Positions 26,979-35,456 of a stretch of 64,000 nt of DNA are shown piece by piece; the first letter of the stretch is position 1, and each line of letters opens with the position of its first letter. This stretch comes from Tuberibacillus sp. Marseille-P3662 (lineage in GTDB: Bacteria > Bacillota > Bacilli > Bacillales > Sporolactobacillaceae). Both the position numbers and the translations under genes were made by a program. The notes beneath the pieces are model-generated. The model was given only the letters and a program-made list of their open reading frames with translations, ran no database searches and was not told the DNA's origin. The stretch is taken from assembly GCF_900178005.1 (NCBI RefSeq), contig NZ_FXBS01000004.1:186001-250000 (forward strand), written 5' to 3'.

Positions 26979-28020
26979 TTTCTGCTTCCCCCTTTTGGAT
27001 TGGCAACCGGGCCTCAACGGCCGTTCCTTCTCCCTTTTGAGATGTGACTGTCATTTTGCCTCCCAATTCTTCACAACGCTCTTTCATCGTTCGCATACCG
27101 TATGAAGATAATTTATTTTCAGATATTTCGAATCCTTTCCCATTATCACGGACTTGTAAAAACACGGTACGGTCTTTTTTATACAATTGTAATTTAACCT
27201 GATTCGCCTCGGAGTGTCTGAGAGCATTGGATAATGCTTCTTGTAAAATGCGGAATAAGTGATTTTCCATCGCAGCTGACAAGCCCTGTACATCGTCTAT
27301 ATCATCGTTAAATTGAATGTTGGTCTTTTCCGATAATTCGTTCATGAGCTTACAAACACCCTCATATAAAGAATCATTAGAAAGATGAACCGGACGGAGG
27401 TGCAAGAGCAACGCACGCATTTCGCCCATCGCCTTAAGCGATAACTCCCGGATATCCGTAATTTGTTGTTTCGCTAACTCTATATCTTTGTCCACAGCTT
27501 TGTTGGCCGCCGATGCCATCATACTTAATGCAAAGAGTTGTTGACTCACAGCGTCGTGAAGGTCACGAGCCAATCGTTGCCGCTCCTCTATGGCCGCAGC
27601 ACTCTTAGCCCTTGTGGCCAAACTTTCCTTCTCATCCGCAAGCTTCTGGAGTGATGTCACCTGTTGTTCGATATCATCAGCTAATTGATTCAATGATCCT
27701 TCCAATTGCGCGACTTCATCTTGCTTATCAACAGTGGCCCGGTGCGACAACTTCCCCCTCGTTAACGTTCGGATAAAAATCGTCACTTGTTCCAAACGCC
27801 GTTCAAATGATAAATAATCCTTAAATAGCAAAAAACCGCTCAAACCAAAAGTAAAGATCGTCATCAGCACAGTAATAAGCGTGTCCCGCCAGATTGCACC
27901 CATATCAGGTGCTACCAACCTGACCAATTGAAATAATGTAAATAGGGCCAGCCCCGAAATCAAGGAGGAATAGGCAATCGTCATCATCCATTTCTTCTTA
28001 AAACTTGTTTGTTTAGCCAT
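26971..28020 (-). CDS. liaS: LiaS/VraS-type sensor histidine kinase
   Basis: A 349-residue membrane kinase. Two transmembrane helices near 13-35 and 48-67 enclose a short external loop, as in intramembrane-sensing kinases. A HAMP-like linker follows, then the HisKA_3 motif with His155 (RQRLARDLHDAVSQQ) and the ATP-binding domain (VRDNGKGFE). It would phosphorylate the LiaR-type regulator downstream. AGGAGGGG precedes the ATG. It follows the LiaF-like gene by 11 bp. In this family the kinase is kept off by LiaF until cell-wall antibiotics act on the membrane. Confidence 0.93.
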   Translation of the reverse strand: MAKQTSFKKKWMMTIAYSSLISGLALFTLFQLVRLVAPDMGAIWRDTLITVLMTIFTFGLSGFLLFKDYLSFERRLEQVTIFIRTLTRGKLSHRATVDKQDEVAQLEGSLNQLADDIEQQVTSLQKLADEKESLATRAKSAAAIEERQRLARDLHDAVSQQLFALSMMASAANKAVDKDIELAKQQITDIRELSLKAMGEMRALLLHLRPVHLSNDSLYEGVCKLMNELSEKTNIQFNDDIDDVQGLSAAMENHLFRILQEALSNALRHSEANQVKLQLYKKDRTVFLQVRDNGKGFEISENKLSSYGMRTMKERCEELGGKMTVTSQKGEGTAVEARLPIQKGEAENV

Positions 28021-28031
28021 GCCATCCCCTC

Positions 28032-29039
28032 CTATACACGATCGATATTTAAGTCAATGATTTTGTAATCAAACTGAAAGTGAATTTTCCGGTCTGCCGC
28101 TTCATAATCAGGCGTCTGGTAGTGAACACCTTTTAACCATCCCTCAAAATCTTCTCCATTGATGCTAATGCTGCCGATACGTCCATGAGCCTCAACCGCG
28201 AATGCCAGATCATCGGGAACGACAATATCGAAATCGCCAATCCAGCCTCTTAGGTGAATCTCAGTCAATTGTTCAGGTATAAAGGCTTGCGAAAAATCTA
28301 ACTCATAACTGCCGACAAAATACCATTCATCGAGGGGTTTGACATGCCAATTCGGTTTCTTCTTCTCCATACTTTGAACAATTCTCATGACCGTCGTCGT
28401 TTCGTCTTGATCATCTTCTTTTTCATATTGACGGTCCACACCGTCCGCATTTAGTTCATTTGAATTCTTGAGTTCCTTAAGACTTTTAAGCTCCTGAAGT
28501 TCCTTCATATTTTGAGCATGATCCTGATGTTTTTCCGCCCTACGTTTCGCATCCTGTTTCCAACTCTCCGGATCATCTTTCCAGCTCTTCAGATCCTCCC
28601 ACAAGTCTGAATCATCAAATGAAAAGTCGTCTCCATCTTCACCTTCATCGTCGTCATAATCACGATTCAATTCATAACTGCTCTTTTTCTTCTTGTCTTT
28701 ATTTTTTTTACCGCTAAACAATATCTCGAAGCCAATATAAACAATCAGTAACGGCCATAATCGCCAAAACTGAAACCACTTGAATTCAAGGTAACCACTG
28801 TGGGCAGCCATCAACATAGCACCATATCCGATAAACAAAATCCCCCAAGGCTGGGGACGTTTTTTGTTGAAAAGAGGTCCTATAATCGGCCATAAACCGA
28901 AAAGGATAATCAAAACCGGATAATACTCAACAATTTCCGTCATTATTTCCCCGGAAATGATCCCAACGTTGACAAAAAGCAACAAGCCCCCTACGACAAT
29001 AAATATGAGTGCAAATAACAACTTACCAAATCCCGCCAT
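28032..29039 (-). CDS. liaF: LiaF-like inhibitor of the LiaS kinase, with acidic insert
   Basis: A 335-residue membrane protein. Four hydrophobic segments lie in the first 110 residues and a soluble beta-rich LiaF-type domain in the last 100 (LRGWIGDFDIVVPDDLAF). Between them is an insert of about 105 residues that is highly charged and probably disordered or coiled-coil (runs of D/E, then K/E/L). B. subtilis LiaF is about 240 residues, so the insert explains the extra length. The start at 29039 has GGGAGGATAAC upstream; an earlier in-frame codon at 29060 has none. As first gene of the operon it would hold the kinase inactive. Confidence 0.85.
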   Translation of the reverse strand: MAGFGKLLFALIFIVVGGLLLFVNVGIISGEIMTEIVEYYPVLIILFGLWPIIGPLFNKKRPQPWGILFIGYGAMLMAAHSGYLEFKWFQFWRLWPLLIVYIGFEILFSGKKNKDKKKKSSYELNRDYDDDEGEDGDDFSFDDSDLWEDLKSWKDDPESWKQDAKRRAEKHQDHAQNMKELQELKSLKELKNSNELNADGVDRQYEKEDDQDETTTVMRIVQSMEKKKPNWHVKPLDEWYFVGSYELDFSQAFIPEQLTEIHLRGWIGDFDIVVPDDLAFAVEAHGRIGSISINGEDFEGWLKGVHYQTPDYEAADRKIHFQFDYKIIDLNIDRV

Positions 29040-29134
29040 TGTTATCCTCCCTTCATTCACGACCTAGTACCGCTTCTCCTCTAACTTTAACCCTTCACAA
29101 GCAGTTTGGGAATAACCTTGCGACTGTGTTTATC

Positions 29135-29150
29135 TCCGTCTATGGACGGA
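29135..29150. promoter_or_regulatory. Inverted repeat between liaF and the plus-strand transporter gene
   Basis: TCCGTC-TATG-GACGGA is a perfect 6-4-6 palindrome located 85 bp before the liaF-like start and 96 bp before the divergent gene. It may be an autoregulatory LiaR site, but the match to a published LiaR consensus was not checked. Confidence 0.4.
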
Positions 29151-29245
29151 CTTATGACAATCACACACCTATGGGCGAGCGCATAATTTACTGATATAAG
29201 TTCCACTGAAATCCCACTGCTGAAGATGGGAAAGGAGGTCACGCA

Positions 29246-30643
29246 TTGGGTATTGAGTTGACATTCATCCACTGGATATATCTTATTTTCATCTTTTTAA
29301 TCATCGGGTTTATGGTTTTTAAGAGAGACACAACCTTAGTTTGTCTCGTCGGAATTTTTTTGCTTGGTTTGATTTCAACGGCATCGGTTGTCACGGCCAT
29401 TACCGGTATTTTTAACAGTCTCGTTTATGCCATTACACAGTTATTAAGCACCATTCTCGTCATATCTGTGATTGTCGCATTGAGTCAAGTGATGACGAAA
29501 ACCGGTATTAATGACGTCATGATCCGGCCGTTTACTAAATTCATCAAAAATCCGACATTGGCATTCTGGATCATTGGTTTAATCATGATGGTCGTTTCAT
29601 GGTTTTTCTGGCCATCCCCCGCTGTTGCTTTATTAGGCGTGATCTTATTACCTGTAGCCCTGCGTGTAGGTCTTCCAGCGCTAGGTGCAGCGATGGCGAT
29701 GAACTTGTTTGGCCATGGTATCGCCTTATCTGGTGACTACATTATACAAGGAGCACCGAAGCTCACAGCTGATGCAGCCGGTATTCCTGTCGGCGATGTA
29801 TTAAGCGCCAGTGTCCCTTTAGTAATCGTGATGGGTGTGGTCACAACAAGTATCGCCTTTTTCCTTTTAAAAAGAGACATGAAAAAAGGAAAATTAACCG
29901 TTTCTAATCAGGACATAAAAGAAATTGAGAAACAGCAAGCCACGGAAACAACCGGTTTAACGACAACAGGAAAACAGATGTTCGCGATATTGATTCCTGT
30001 GCTTCTTATCATCGATGTTATCGGGATGTCCTTATTCCAGCTCCAAGGCGGTGATGCCACAGCACTTGTCGGCGGTACCGTTGTAGTGATATTAGCAACC
30101 ATCTCGCTTAGTGCTTATAAAAATGATGGCCTTGAGAAAATCACATCCTATCTTATTGAGGGCTTTCAATTTGGTTTCAAAGTGTTCGGTCCCGTTATTC
30201 CAATTGCCGCCTTTTTCTATATGGGTGATTCAGGATTTAAGGCGGTCTTTGGTAATACACTTCCAAGCGGCTCTCAAGGGATTGTTAATGACTTAGGGAC
30301 GGCTTTAGCTCATATTGTTCCATTAAGTGGAAATGTAGCGGCCGGTACACTTACAGTTGTCGGTGCGATCACAGGTATTGATGGTTCCGGTTTTTCAGGT
30401 ATTTCACTGGCCGGTTCAATCGCCCATCTATTCGCCTCCGCGATTGGCTCAGGCATTGCCACCTTAACGGCTCTTGGTCAAGTAGCGGCGATTTGGGTCG
30501 GCGGCGGCACATTAGTTCCATGGGCGTTGATTCCAGCGGCAGCTATCTGTAATGTCGACGCCTTTGCTTTGGCCAGACGAAACCTTGTCCCTGTCGTCAT
30601 TGGTCTGATTGTTACGACGATCACAGCTATGTTTCTCCTATAA
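29246..30643 (+). CDS. Polytopic membrane transporter of unknown substrate
   Basis: A 465-residue protein with about 11-12 hydrophobic segments and a central polar loop near residues 205-240. Half-membrane re-entrant-like stretches (SWFFWPSPAVALLG; PLSGNVAAGTLTVVGAITGIDGSGFSG) are repeated in the two halves, an architecture seen in the ion-transporter superfamily that includes citrate, gluconate and Na+/H+ carriers. No substrate motif was recognised. The start is TTG at 29246, eight bases after AAAGGAGGTC; the next ATG falls inside the second helix. It is divergent from the lia-like operon. Uptake of an organic anion is a guess. Confidence 0.7.
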   Translation: MGIELTFIHWIYLIFIFLIIGFMVFKRDTTLVCLVGIFLLGLISTASVVTAITGIFNSLVYAITQLLSTILVISVIVALSQVMTKTGINDVMIRPFTKFIKNPTLAFWIIGLIMMVVSWFFWPSPAVALLGVILLPVALRVGLPALGAAMAMNLFGHGIALSGDYIIQGAPKLTADAAGIPVGDVLSASVPLVIVMGVVTTSIAFFLLKRDMKKGKLTVSNQDIKEIEKQQATETTGLTTTGKQMFAILIPVLLIIDVIGMSLFQLQGGDATALVGGTVVVILATISLSAYKNDGLEKITSYLIEGFQFGFKVFGPVIPIAAFFYMGDSGFKAVFGNTLPSGSQGIVNDLGTALAHIVPLSGNVAAGTLTVVGAITGIDGSGFSGISLAGSIAHLFASAIGSGIATLTALGQVAAIWVGGGTLVPWALIPAAAICNVDAFALARRNLVPVVIGLIVTTITAMFLL

Positions 30644-30750
30644 TGATCCTGTGACTAAAACTTTTGTCCCAGCCTATAGATAATCATGTTTAAAGAAATG
30701 CTTGCCAGGGTAATTTATGAATAGCTAGTCATTAAAGGAGTTGAGTCACG

Positions 30751-31206
30751 ATGGATCAAAACATGAAACAATTGATTAAAGGACTTAATGAAGACTTGGC
30801 CAATGAATATAGTTCTGTGATTATGTACACACATTTTGCCGCAACCGTTTCCGGAATTGACTACAAAGTATTGAAACCTTTCTTTGAATCGGAAATCCCT
30901 GACGAACAAGGGCACGCCTTGTATCTCGCTGATAAAATTGCGACGCTCGGCGGTGAGCCGACAACCGAACCGGCTCCCATTGAAAAAGCCCAAGATGTTG
31001 AATCAATGCTGAAAGTTGTCCATCAAGCCGAATCAGATACGATTAAGCGTTATGAAAAGCGGCGTGAACAAGCGGAATCACTTGGTCTTACTGAACTTGT
31101 CGTTAAGCTCGAAGACATGATTGCTGATGAGACGAAACATAAAGAGGAAACCGAGCGGATCCTCAAAAATCCAAGTCATGAAAGTTTTACGGCGCCCCGC
31201 AGCTAA
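30751..31206 (+). CDS. Ferritin-like domain protein
   Basis: A 151-residue four-helix protein of the ferritin/bacterioferritin-like superfamily. Candidate di-iron ligands are the Glu of ANEYSS near 19, the E-x-x-x-E-x-x-H cluster ESEIPDEQGHA near 47-56, and the Glu-x-x-His of ADETKHKEE near 127-130. Small proteins of this type store iron or protect against peroxide. AAAGGAGTTGAG precedes the ATG. The gene is monocistronic with a strong terminator that it shares with the convergent ecsB. Confidence 0.85.
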   Translation: MDQNMKQLIKGLNEDLANEYSSVIMYTHFAATVSGIDYKVLKPFFESEIPDEQGHALYLADKIATLGGEPTTEPAPIEKAQDVESMLKVVHQAESDTIKRYEKRREQAESLGLTELVVKLEDMIADETKHKEETERILKNPSHESFTAPRS

Positions 31207-31223
31207 GGGGACGCCGTTTTTTT
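31189..31223 (+). terminator. Terminator of the ferritin-like gene
   Basis: ACGGCGCCCC and GGGGACGCCGT pair and are followed by seven T. The left arm lies in the last codons of the gene. Confidence 0.85.
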
Positions 31224-32442
31224 ATGCCCGTTTTCGTGATAGACGTGTGGCAAGCAGTGCATAACCAATCGAAAACACAAGCCCTAACACACCGCTGTAA
31301 AGCACTAAATGGATGGAAATATCGGTGAACATCAGCACCAGCGTCTGCACCAGTGTTTGCACAATTAAGAGTCCCATATAAACCAAGCGGAAACTGTAGT
31401 GCTTCTGGTCCTCTCCAATGGGATACAACCCAGCCAACGCATGCGGAAATGGATGCTGGCGCAACGGCTGATTCTGTAATGCTGACAAATATAAGAACAG
31501 CAAGTGAACCACTAAAACACCCATATTTTTTGGCATAAAAAATAGAATAATACTGCCGATTAAAGTTAATCGAATGAACATCCAGAAGTAATCATTTGTG
31601 CGCGCAAAAGTTTTTACATACAAACGCGTATACACATGTTTCTGTGTAAAGGGAACCAGCCTGACCAACCCGTTCAACCATGGTCGCGGCTTAACTCTCG
31701 TCCGGATCGATGGGACGTCCGTAATCATATTGGCGAATTTTAAAAATCGGGCATACTGTTTTTCCTCTTCTGCCAGGAGTTGATCCCAGTTCAATAAATG
31801 ACGCGTACCTAAACTCCGATAAAATACTAAAGTCACAACCACCGCTATAAGGACAAGGATAACGGGAAAAATGATCGGTGATTGCTTAATCCAAAAATAT
31901 AAGAATACCATCGATACAACGACCCGCATGGATCGATAGCGCCACAAGTCATTCATATGATGCAGATAAGTTTCCCGCCACGAGCAGAACACGTTCCATC
32001 CTTTCACGATCAATGAACCGACAAGAACTAGCAAGAGCGACAACCCACGATCATCAACGGTTTGAAAATAAAGCGGGGCGAATATCACAATGACGAATAC
32101 AATGACGACACTTTGCATCCAGAAGCTGTATAGCCTTGCCTTAGAAAAATACACACTGAGGCGATGCTCCATTGGCAGTAAGTAAACCAAATCCGCCCTC
32201 TGTATAAACGTTCTGATCGGCGTCCGAACAGCAACAAACGCTAGGACAACCGTCAGTATGACCGGGGTTGGAAACGATGAATCAAGCGTCGCGATCCATT
32301 GTTGGTAATAATACCCTCCAAGAAGGATCAAAATGTATAACCCAAACATGAAGCCGCTGTTTCCCAGAAGCTTCAAATAACGCAGCGCCATTTGCCAATA
32401 ATCGGAACGCCTTCGCTGCCAAATCGCGATTACTGATCCCAT
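31222..32442 (-). CDS. ecsB: ABC transporter permease EcsB
   Basis: A 406-residue integral membrane protein with about eight to ten hydrophobic segments (for example FGLYILILLGGYYYQ near 35-49), matching the EcsB family. It is the membrane partner of the EcsA ATPase, whose gene it overlaps by 13 bp. In B. subtilis, loss of Ecs impairs secretion, competence and intramembrane proteolysis by RasP, but the transported molecule is unknown. The start ATG lies within the last codons of ecsA. The third gene of the B. subtilis operon, ecsC, is absent here. Confidence 0.92.
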   Translation of the reverse strand: MGSVIAIWQRRRSDYWQMALRYLKLLGNSGFMFGLYILILLGGYYYQQWIATLDSSFPTPVILTVVLAFVAVRTPIRTFIQRADLVYLLPMEHRLSVYFSKARLYSFWMQSVVIVFVIVIFAPLYFQTVDDRGLSLLLVLVGSLIVKGWNVFCSWRETYLHHMNDLWRYRSMRVVVSMVFLYFWIKQSPIIFPVILVLIAVVVTLVFYRSLGTRHLLNWDQLLAEEEKQYARFLKFANMITDVPSIRTRVKPRPWLNGLVRLVPFTQKHVYTRLYVKTFARTNDYFWMFIRLTLIGSIILFFMPKNMGVLVVHLLFLYLSALQNQPLRQHPFPHALAGLYPIGEDQKHYSFRLVYMGLLIVQTLVQTLVLMFTDISIHLVLYSGVLGLVFSIGYALLATRLSRKRA

Positions 32443-33182
32443 GGCGTTTCCCCTCTCGCAATCGAGATGTACATATCATGAAGCGAGGCTTTGGGTTGCT
32501 TGAGCGTGGATCGCAACGTCTCCATATCACCTTGGGCGGCGATCTGTCCGTTATGTAAAATAATAAACCGATCGCAATACTGTTCAGCCGTCGATAAGAT
32601 ATGTGTCGACATCAAAATGCCTGACCCCTCTTTTCTCATCGCCATCATAAAATCAAGAAACGACTGAATGCCGACCGGATCCAAACCAACAAACGGTTCA
32701 TCGACGATATACAAGTCCGGGCGCACGAGAAAGGCGCACATGATCATCACCTTTTGCTTCATGCCTTTAGAAAACCGCCCCGGATACCAGTCAAGACGCC
32801 CTTCCATGCTAAACATCCGTGTTAAATCACCCATGCGCTTCTCATAAACGTCTTTATCAATCTTATAGGCCATCGCGGACAACTCTAAGTGCTCCCGCAA
32901 TGTTAATTGATCATATAAATCCGGACTCTCTGGTACGAAACCAATATGTGACCGGTATGTTTCGATATCATCATGTATCGTGTGACCATTGACAGCAATA
33001 GACCCCTGATGGGCTTCCATCAAGCCGAGAATATGTTTGATAGTGGTACTTTTACCAGCCCCATTCAATCCAACCAAACCGACCATTTCCCCTGGCTGAA
33101 TATCAAAAGACAGCTGATGAATCACCGGTTGATGATAAGAATATCCCCCGGTCAATGATTGTACGGACAAAAGATCTGACAT
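32430..33182 (-). CDS. ecsA: ABC transporter ATPase EcsA
   Basis: A 250-residue ABC ATPase. Walker A is at about 38-46 (GLNGAGKST), the signature is the EcsA-type FSKGMKQKV, and Walker B is LYIVDEPFVGLD. It would power the EcsB permease in the next gene. A GAGG ribosome site lies 13 bp before the ATG, slightly far. As in B. subtilis, the operon is near and divergent from hit, here with a lipoprotein gene inserted between them. Confidence 0.95.
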   Translation of the reverse strand: MSDLLSVQSLTGGYSYHQPVIHQLSFDIQPGEMVGLVGLNGAGKSTTIKHILGLMEAHQGSIAVNGHTIHDDIETYRSHIGFVPESPDLYDQLTLREHLELSAMAYKIDKDVYEKRMGDLTRMFSMEGRLDWYPGRFSKGMKQKVMIMCAFLVRPDLYIVDEPFVGLDPVGIQSFLDFMMAMRKEGSGILMSTHILSTAEQYCDRFIILHNGQIAAQGDMETLRSTLKQPKASLHDMYISIARGETPWDQ

Positions 33183-33365
33183 ATATTCTAAAACCTCTTC
33201 CCGTGTTTTCTTTCTATTTTATCAAAATCTTTAGGATAGCACTATGTTTTCGGTTGGAGTGTAGCAAGAGTTTTTGTCGAATCAATACGCACAAAAGAAG
33301 ACTTGACTATTGACGATTCAACTCCGTCTTTTTATGATTAAAGCTAAGAAATGGAGGTCCTTTGC

Positions 33366-33875
33366 ATGAAACGTTTCGTCCTATTTTTGCTTCCCGCACT
33401 TTTAATGACTTTTACTGGATGTAGTGACCCCTCATCATCCGCAAGTTCAGCAGAAAATCAGAATATTGACCCACAATCTACTGCAGATGAGCAACCTTCT
33501 CAAACGAATAAGGATGATGTCAAAAGGGATTCAACATCTGTAGAAAACCCTACTCATCATCCCTCAACAAACACAGATAATCATACTGATGATCAAAATG
33601 CAAAAACTGATTCAGGTTCTAAAACCACCGATACTAGCAACATACATCTTTCCAGTGAAACGGCAGCTATAGAATACTTAAGACGTCAATTAGAAATGGA
33701 TAACAATGATGATATAGCGTTTAATAATATAGGTGGCGCTCTGAAGACAGATAAAACAGGGTCATACTATACAATCAAACTCATTTCTAAATCTATCCGG
33801 GAAAATGGAGGATCAGGAACGGTAGGTATATATAAGGTCTATCAAGATGGGACTTATACTACGTCCAAAAATTAA
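33366..33875 (+). CDS. Putative lipoprotein of unknown function
   Basis: A 169-residue protein. Residues 1-19 form a signal peptide ending in the lipobox-like MTFTGC, so Cys20 should be lipidated. Residues 21-95 are a low-complexity linker rich in S, T, D, N and Q. The last 75 residues make a small folded domain (EYLRRQLEM, GSYYTIKLISK, GTVGIYKVYQDGTY) of a kind found in other Bacillus lipoproteins. GGAGGTCC precedes the ATG at 33366. It is placed between the divergent ecsA and hit; no function is suggested. Confidence 0.8.
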   Translation: MKRFVLFLLPALLMTFTGCSDPSSSASSAENQNIDPQSTADEQPSQTNKDDVKRDSTSVENPTHHPSTNTDNHTDDQNAKTDSGSKTTDTSNIHLSSETAAIEYLRRQLEMDNNDDIAFNNIGGALKTDKTGSYYTIKLISKSIRENGGSGTVGIYKVYQDGTYTTSKN

Positions 33876-34090
33876 TTTGCGTTATGATCTGTGTTTGTAA
33901 CGAACCTTCTAATTGACATTATTGTGCTAAGGGAGCAAAGTCTTGCGCATAAAAATCGTCTCTACATAAGGAGCTTCCGGATGAACATCATCTGGATCCG
34001 GGAATGACGGTTCATCATATCAGAACTCGTTTGAACACAACCAGCAGTTGGTGTAAACTATTCAAAAAAGATTGAAAAGGATGAGTTAGC

Positions 34091-34519
34091 ATGGTCCATG
34101 ATCCAAACTGTATTTTTTGTAAAATCATAAACGGCGACATTCCTAGCGCAAAGGTATTTGAGAACGAGGATGTGTATGCTTTCTTGGACTTGAGTCAAGT
34201 AACTAAGGGACATACGCTCGTCATCCCCAAAAATCATGAAGCTAATATCTATGAATTGCAGCCGGAAACCGCTTCTAAGTTATTTTCGGTCGTTCCCACG
34301 ATTGCTCAAGCGGTCGAACAGGCTTTCCAACCGATCGGCATGAATTTGCTTAACAACAATGGTGAACATGCCGGGCAGAGCGTGTTTCATTACCATATCC
34401 ATATCATTCCGAGATACGGCAAAGGGGACGGTTTCGGAGCTGTATGGCATTCCCATGAGGGTGAATATAGTAATGAAGAGTTACAAAATGTCGCTGCCAC
34501 AATCACACAAAATTTGTAA
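34091..34519 (+). CDS. hit: HIT family nucleotide-binding protein
   Basis: A 142-residue protein of the histidine-triad superfamily (Hinge/PKCI-like). The N-terminal zinc-type Cys pair CIFCKI is present, and the triad is HYHIHIIPR near residues 99-107. Such proteins hydrolyse nucleoside phosphoramidates or adenylated intermediates. The gene stands near ecsA as in B. subtilis. AAAGGATGAG precedes the ATG. The preceding 215 bp hold GATGAAC and GTTCATC arms (33981-34019) that could form a hairpin of unknown use. Confidence 0.95.
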   Translation: MVHDPNCIFCKIINGDIPSAKVFENEDVYAFLDLSQVTKGHTLVIPKNHEANIYELQPETASKLFSVVPTIAQAVEQAFQPIGMNLLNNNGEHAGQSVFHYHIHIIPRYGKGDGFGAVWHSHEGEYSNEELQNVAATITQNL

Positions 34520-34524
34520 GTGCG

Positions 34525-34553
34525 TTGCTTTATCATCAGCATTTTGCTAAACT
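34525..34553 (+). promoter_or_regulatory. trpP: Promoter of trpP
   Basis: TTGCTT at 34525-34530 and TAAACT at 34548-34553 are separated by 17 bp. The start site would be near 34560, so the transcript begins right at the TRAP-like triplets. Confidence 0.6.
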
Positions 34554-34558
34554 ACATA

Positions 34559-34611
34559 TAGATTAGTTTATATTAAGAGCTGAGGAGAGATGAGTCATGA
34601 AGAGTATTGAG
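34559..34611 (+). promoter_or_regulatory. TRAP-binding site over the trpP ribosome site
   Basis: Triplets UAG (34559, 34564) and GAG (34577, 34582, 34587, 34592, 34602, 34609) lie in the leader. Four successive GAG are separated by exactly two bases and include the Shine-Dalgarno region. B. subtilis trpP is repressed in translation by tryptophan-bound TRAP at (G/U)AG triplets in the same place. The number of triplets is eight here, close to the nine to eleven usual. Confidence 0.75.
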
Positions 34612-35142
34612 AAGCTTGTCCTAACAGCCATATTATTGGCTGCAGGCACTGTATTGAACGCGTTTGTTCCGGGATATCTGTTCGGCATGAAACCGGATAT
34701 GATCTTGATTGCGATGTTTTTATCATTGTTTCTGTTTGCCGAACGGAAGCACATCTTGATCATAGGGTTAGCGGCTGGGTTATTATCAGCACTAACATCA
34801 ACCATGCCAGGCGGATTTATTCCGAACATTATTGATAAAGTCCTAACATCAACCATTTGTTTTACGGTGTTTATAGGTATCAAACGGTTAATACCAAATG
34901 ACATCGCCGCGTTAGCCATGACGGCTGTCGGAACATTATTGAGCGGTTTCTTGTTCTTGTTTTTCGTCAGCATTTTGGCTAGTTTGCCGAAAAGTTTTGT
35001 TGCAATGTTTATCGGTGTAGTGATTCCTGCTGCCGTAATCAACACCATTCTGTTCGGTATTACTTATAAAATTTTGCAGCCCATTATGCTTCGCAGGAAA
35101 CCATCATTAACACCGTCAAGCACAGTTAAACGCGGCCTTTAA
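34597..35142 (+). CDS. trpP: Tryptophan transporter TrpP
   Basis: A 181-residue membrane protein with five to six hydrophobic helices and the family stretch FVPGYLFGMKPDMILIAMFL. It matches TrpP (formerly YhaG), the tryptophan importer controlled by TRAP, both in length and in its neighbourhood near hit and prsA. The ribosome site GAGGAGAGATGAG is embedded in TRAP-type GAG triplets, so high tryptophan should shut off translation. A bidirectional terminator follows directly. Confidence 0.92.
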   Translation: MKSIEKLVLTAILLAAGTVLNAFVPGYLFGMKPDMILIAMFLSLFLFAERKHILIIGLAAGLLSALTSTMPGGFIPNIIDKVLTSTICFTVFIGIKRLIPNDIAALAMTAVGTLLSGFLFLFFVSILASLPKSFVAMFIGVVIPAAVINTILFGITYKILQPIMLRRKPSLTPSSTVKRGL

Positions 35143-35154
35143 AGGCCGCGTTTT
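35122..35154. terminator. Bidirectional terminator between trpP and a small gene
   Basis: AAACGCGGCCTTTAAAGGCC continues to CGCGTTTT, forming a perfect palindrome that starts within the last trpP codons. The A- and T-runs on both sides suit the convergent gene ending at 35156. Confidence 0.85.
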
Positions 35155-35155
35155 A

Positions 35156-35344
35156 TTACCATACATAGGTTAATCCGATCAACGTCATAATAAAGAGGAT
35201 TACGCAAGCGGTACCTACGAGCATCTGCGCATATTGCCTGCGGATCTTAGTACTTTTGAATTGATACCGTTTTTGAAGAACCCCCCATCGGAAGGCTGCA
35301 ATTCCGACGGCGATCACAAGTATGAGAAATGATAGGAGCTTCAT
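35156..35344 (-). CDS. Small two-helix membrane protein
   Basis: A 62-residue protein with hydrophobic segments at about 3-20 and 41-60 joined by a basic loop (KRYQFKSTKIRRQYAQ). AGGAGGAAAAGGTT precedes the ATG, which strongly supports expression. It is convergent with trpP. No family was recognised. A role in membranes or sporulation is possible but not indicated. Confidence 0.7.
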   Translation of the reverse strand: MKLLSFLILVIAVGIAAFRWGVLQKRYQFKSTKIRRQYAQMLVGTACVILFIMTLIGLTYVW

Positions 35345-35402
35345 AACCTTTTCCTCCTATATTATTTATATGCCAAAGGCTTTGTTAAATGCCTTTCCAC
35401 TG

Positions 35403-35422
35403 AAAAAATGAGCGCTCTTGCC
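35403..35422 (+). repeat. Single copy of the AAAAATGAGCGCTC motif
   Basis: AAAAAATGAGCGCTCTTGCC lies about 35 bp before the YtxH-domain gene. It carries the A-run and the GAGCGCTC palindrome of the 20-bp units in the array at 53261-53820. Confidence 0.5.
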
Positions 35423-35456
35423 AAAACAAACCTTTTAGAAGGAGGTGACCTTTCAC

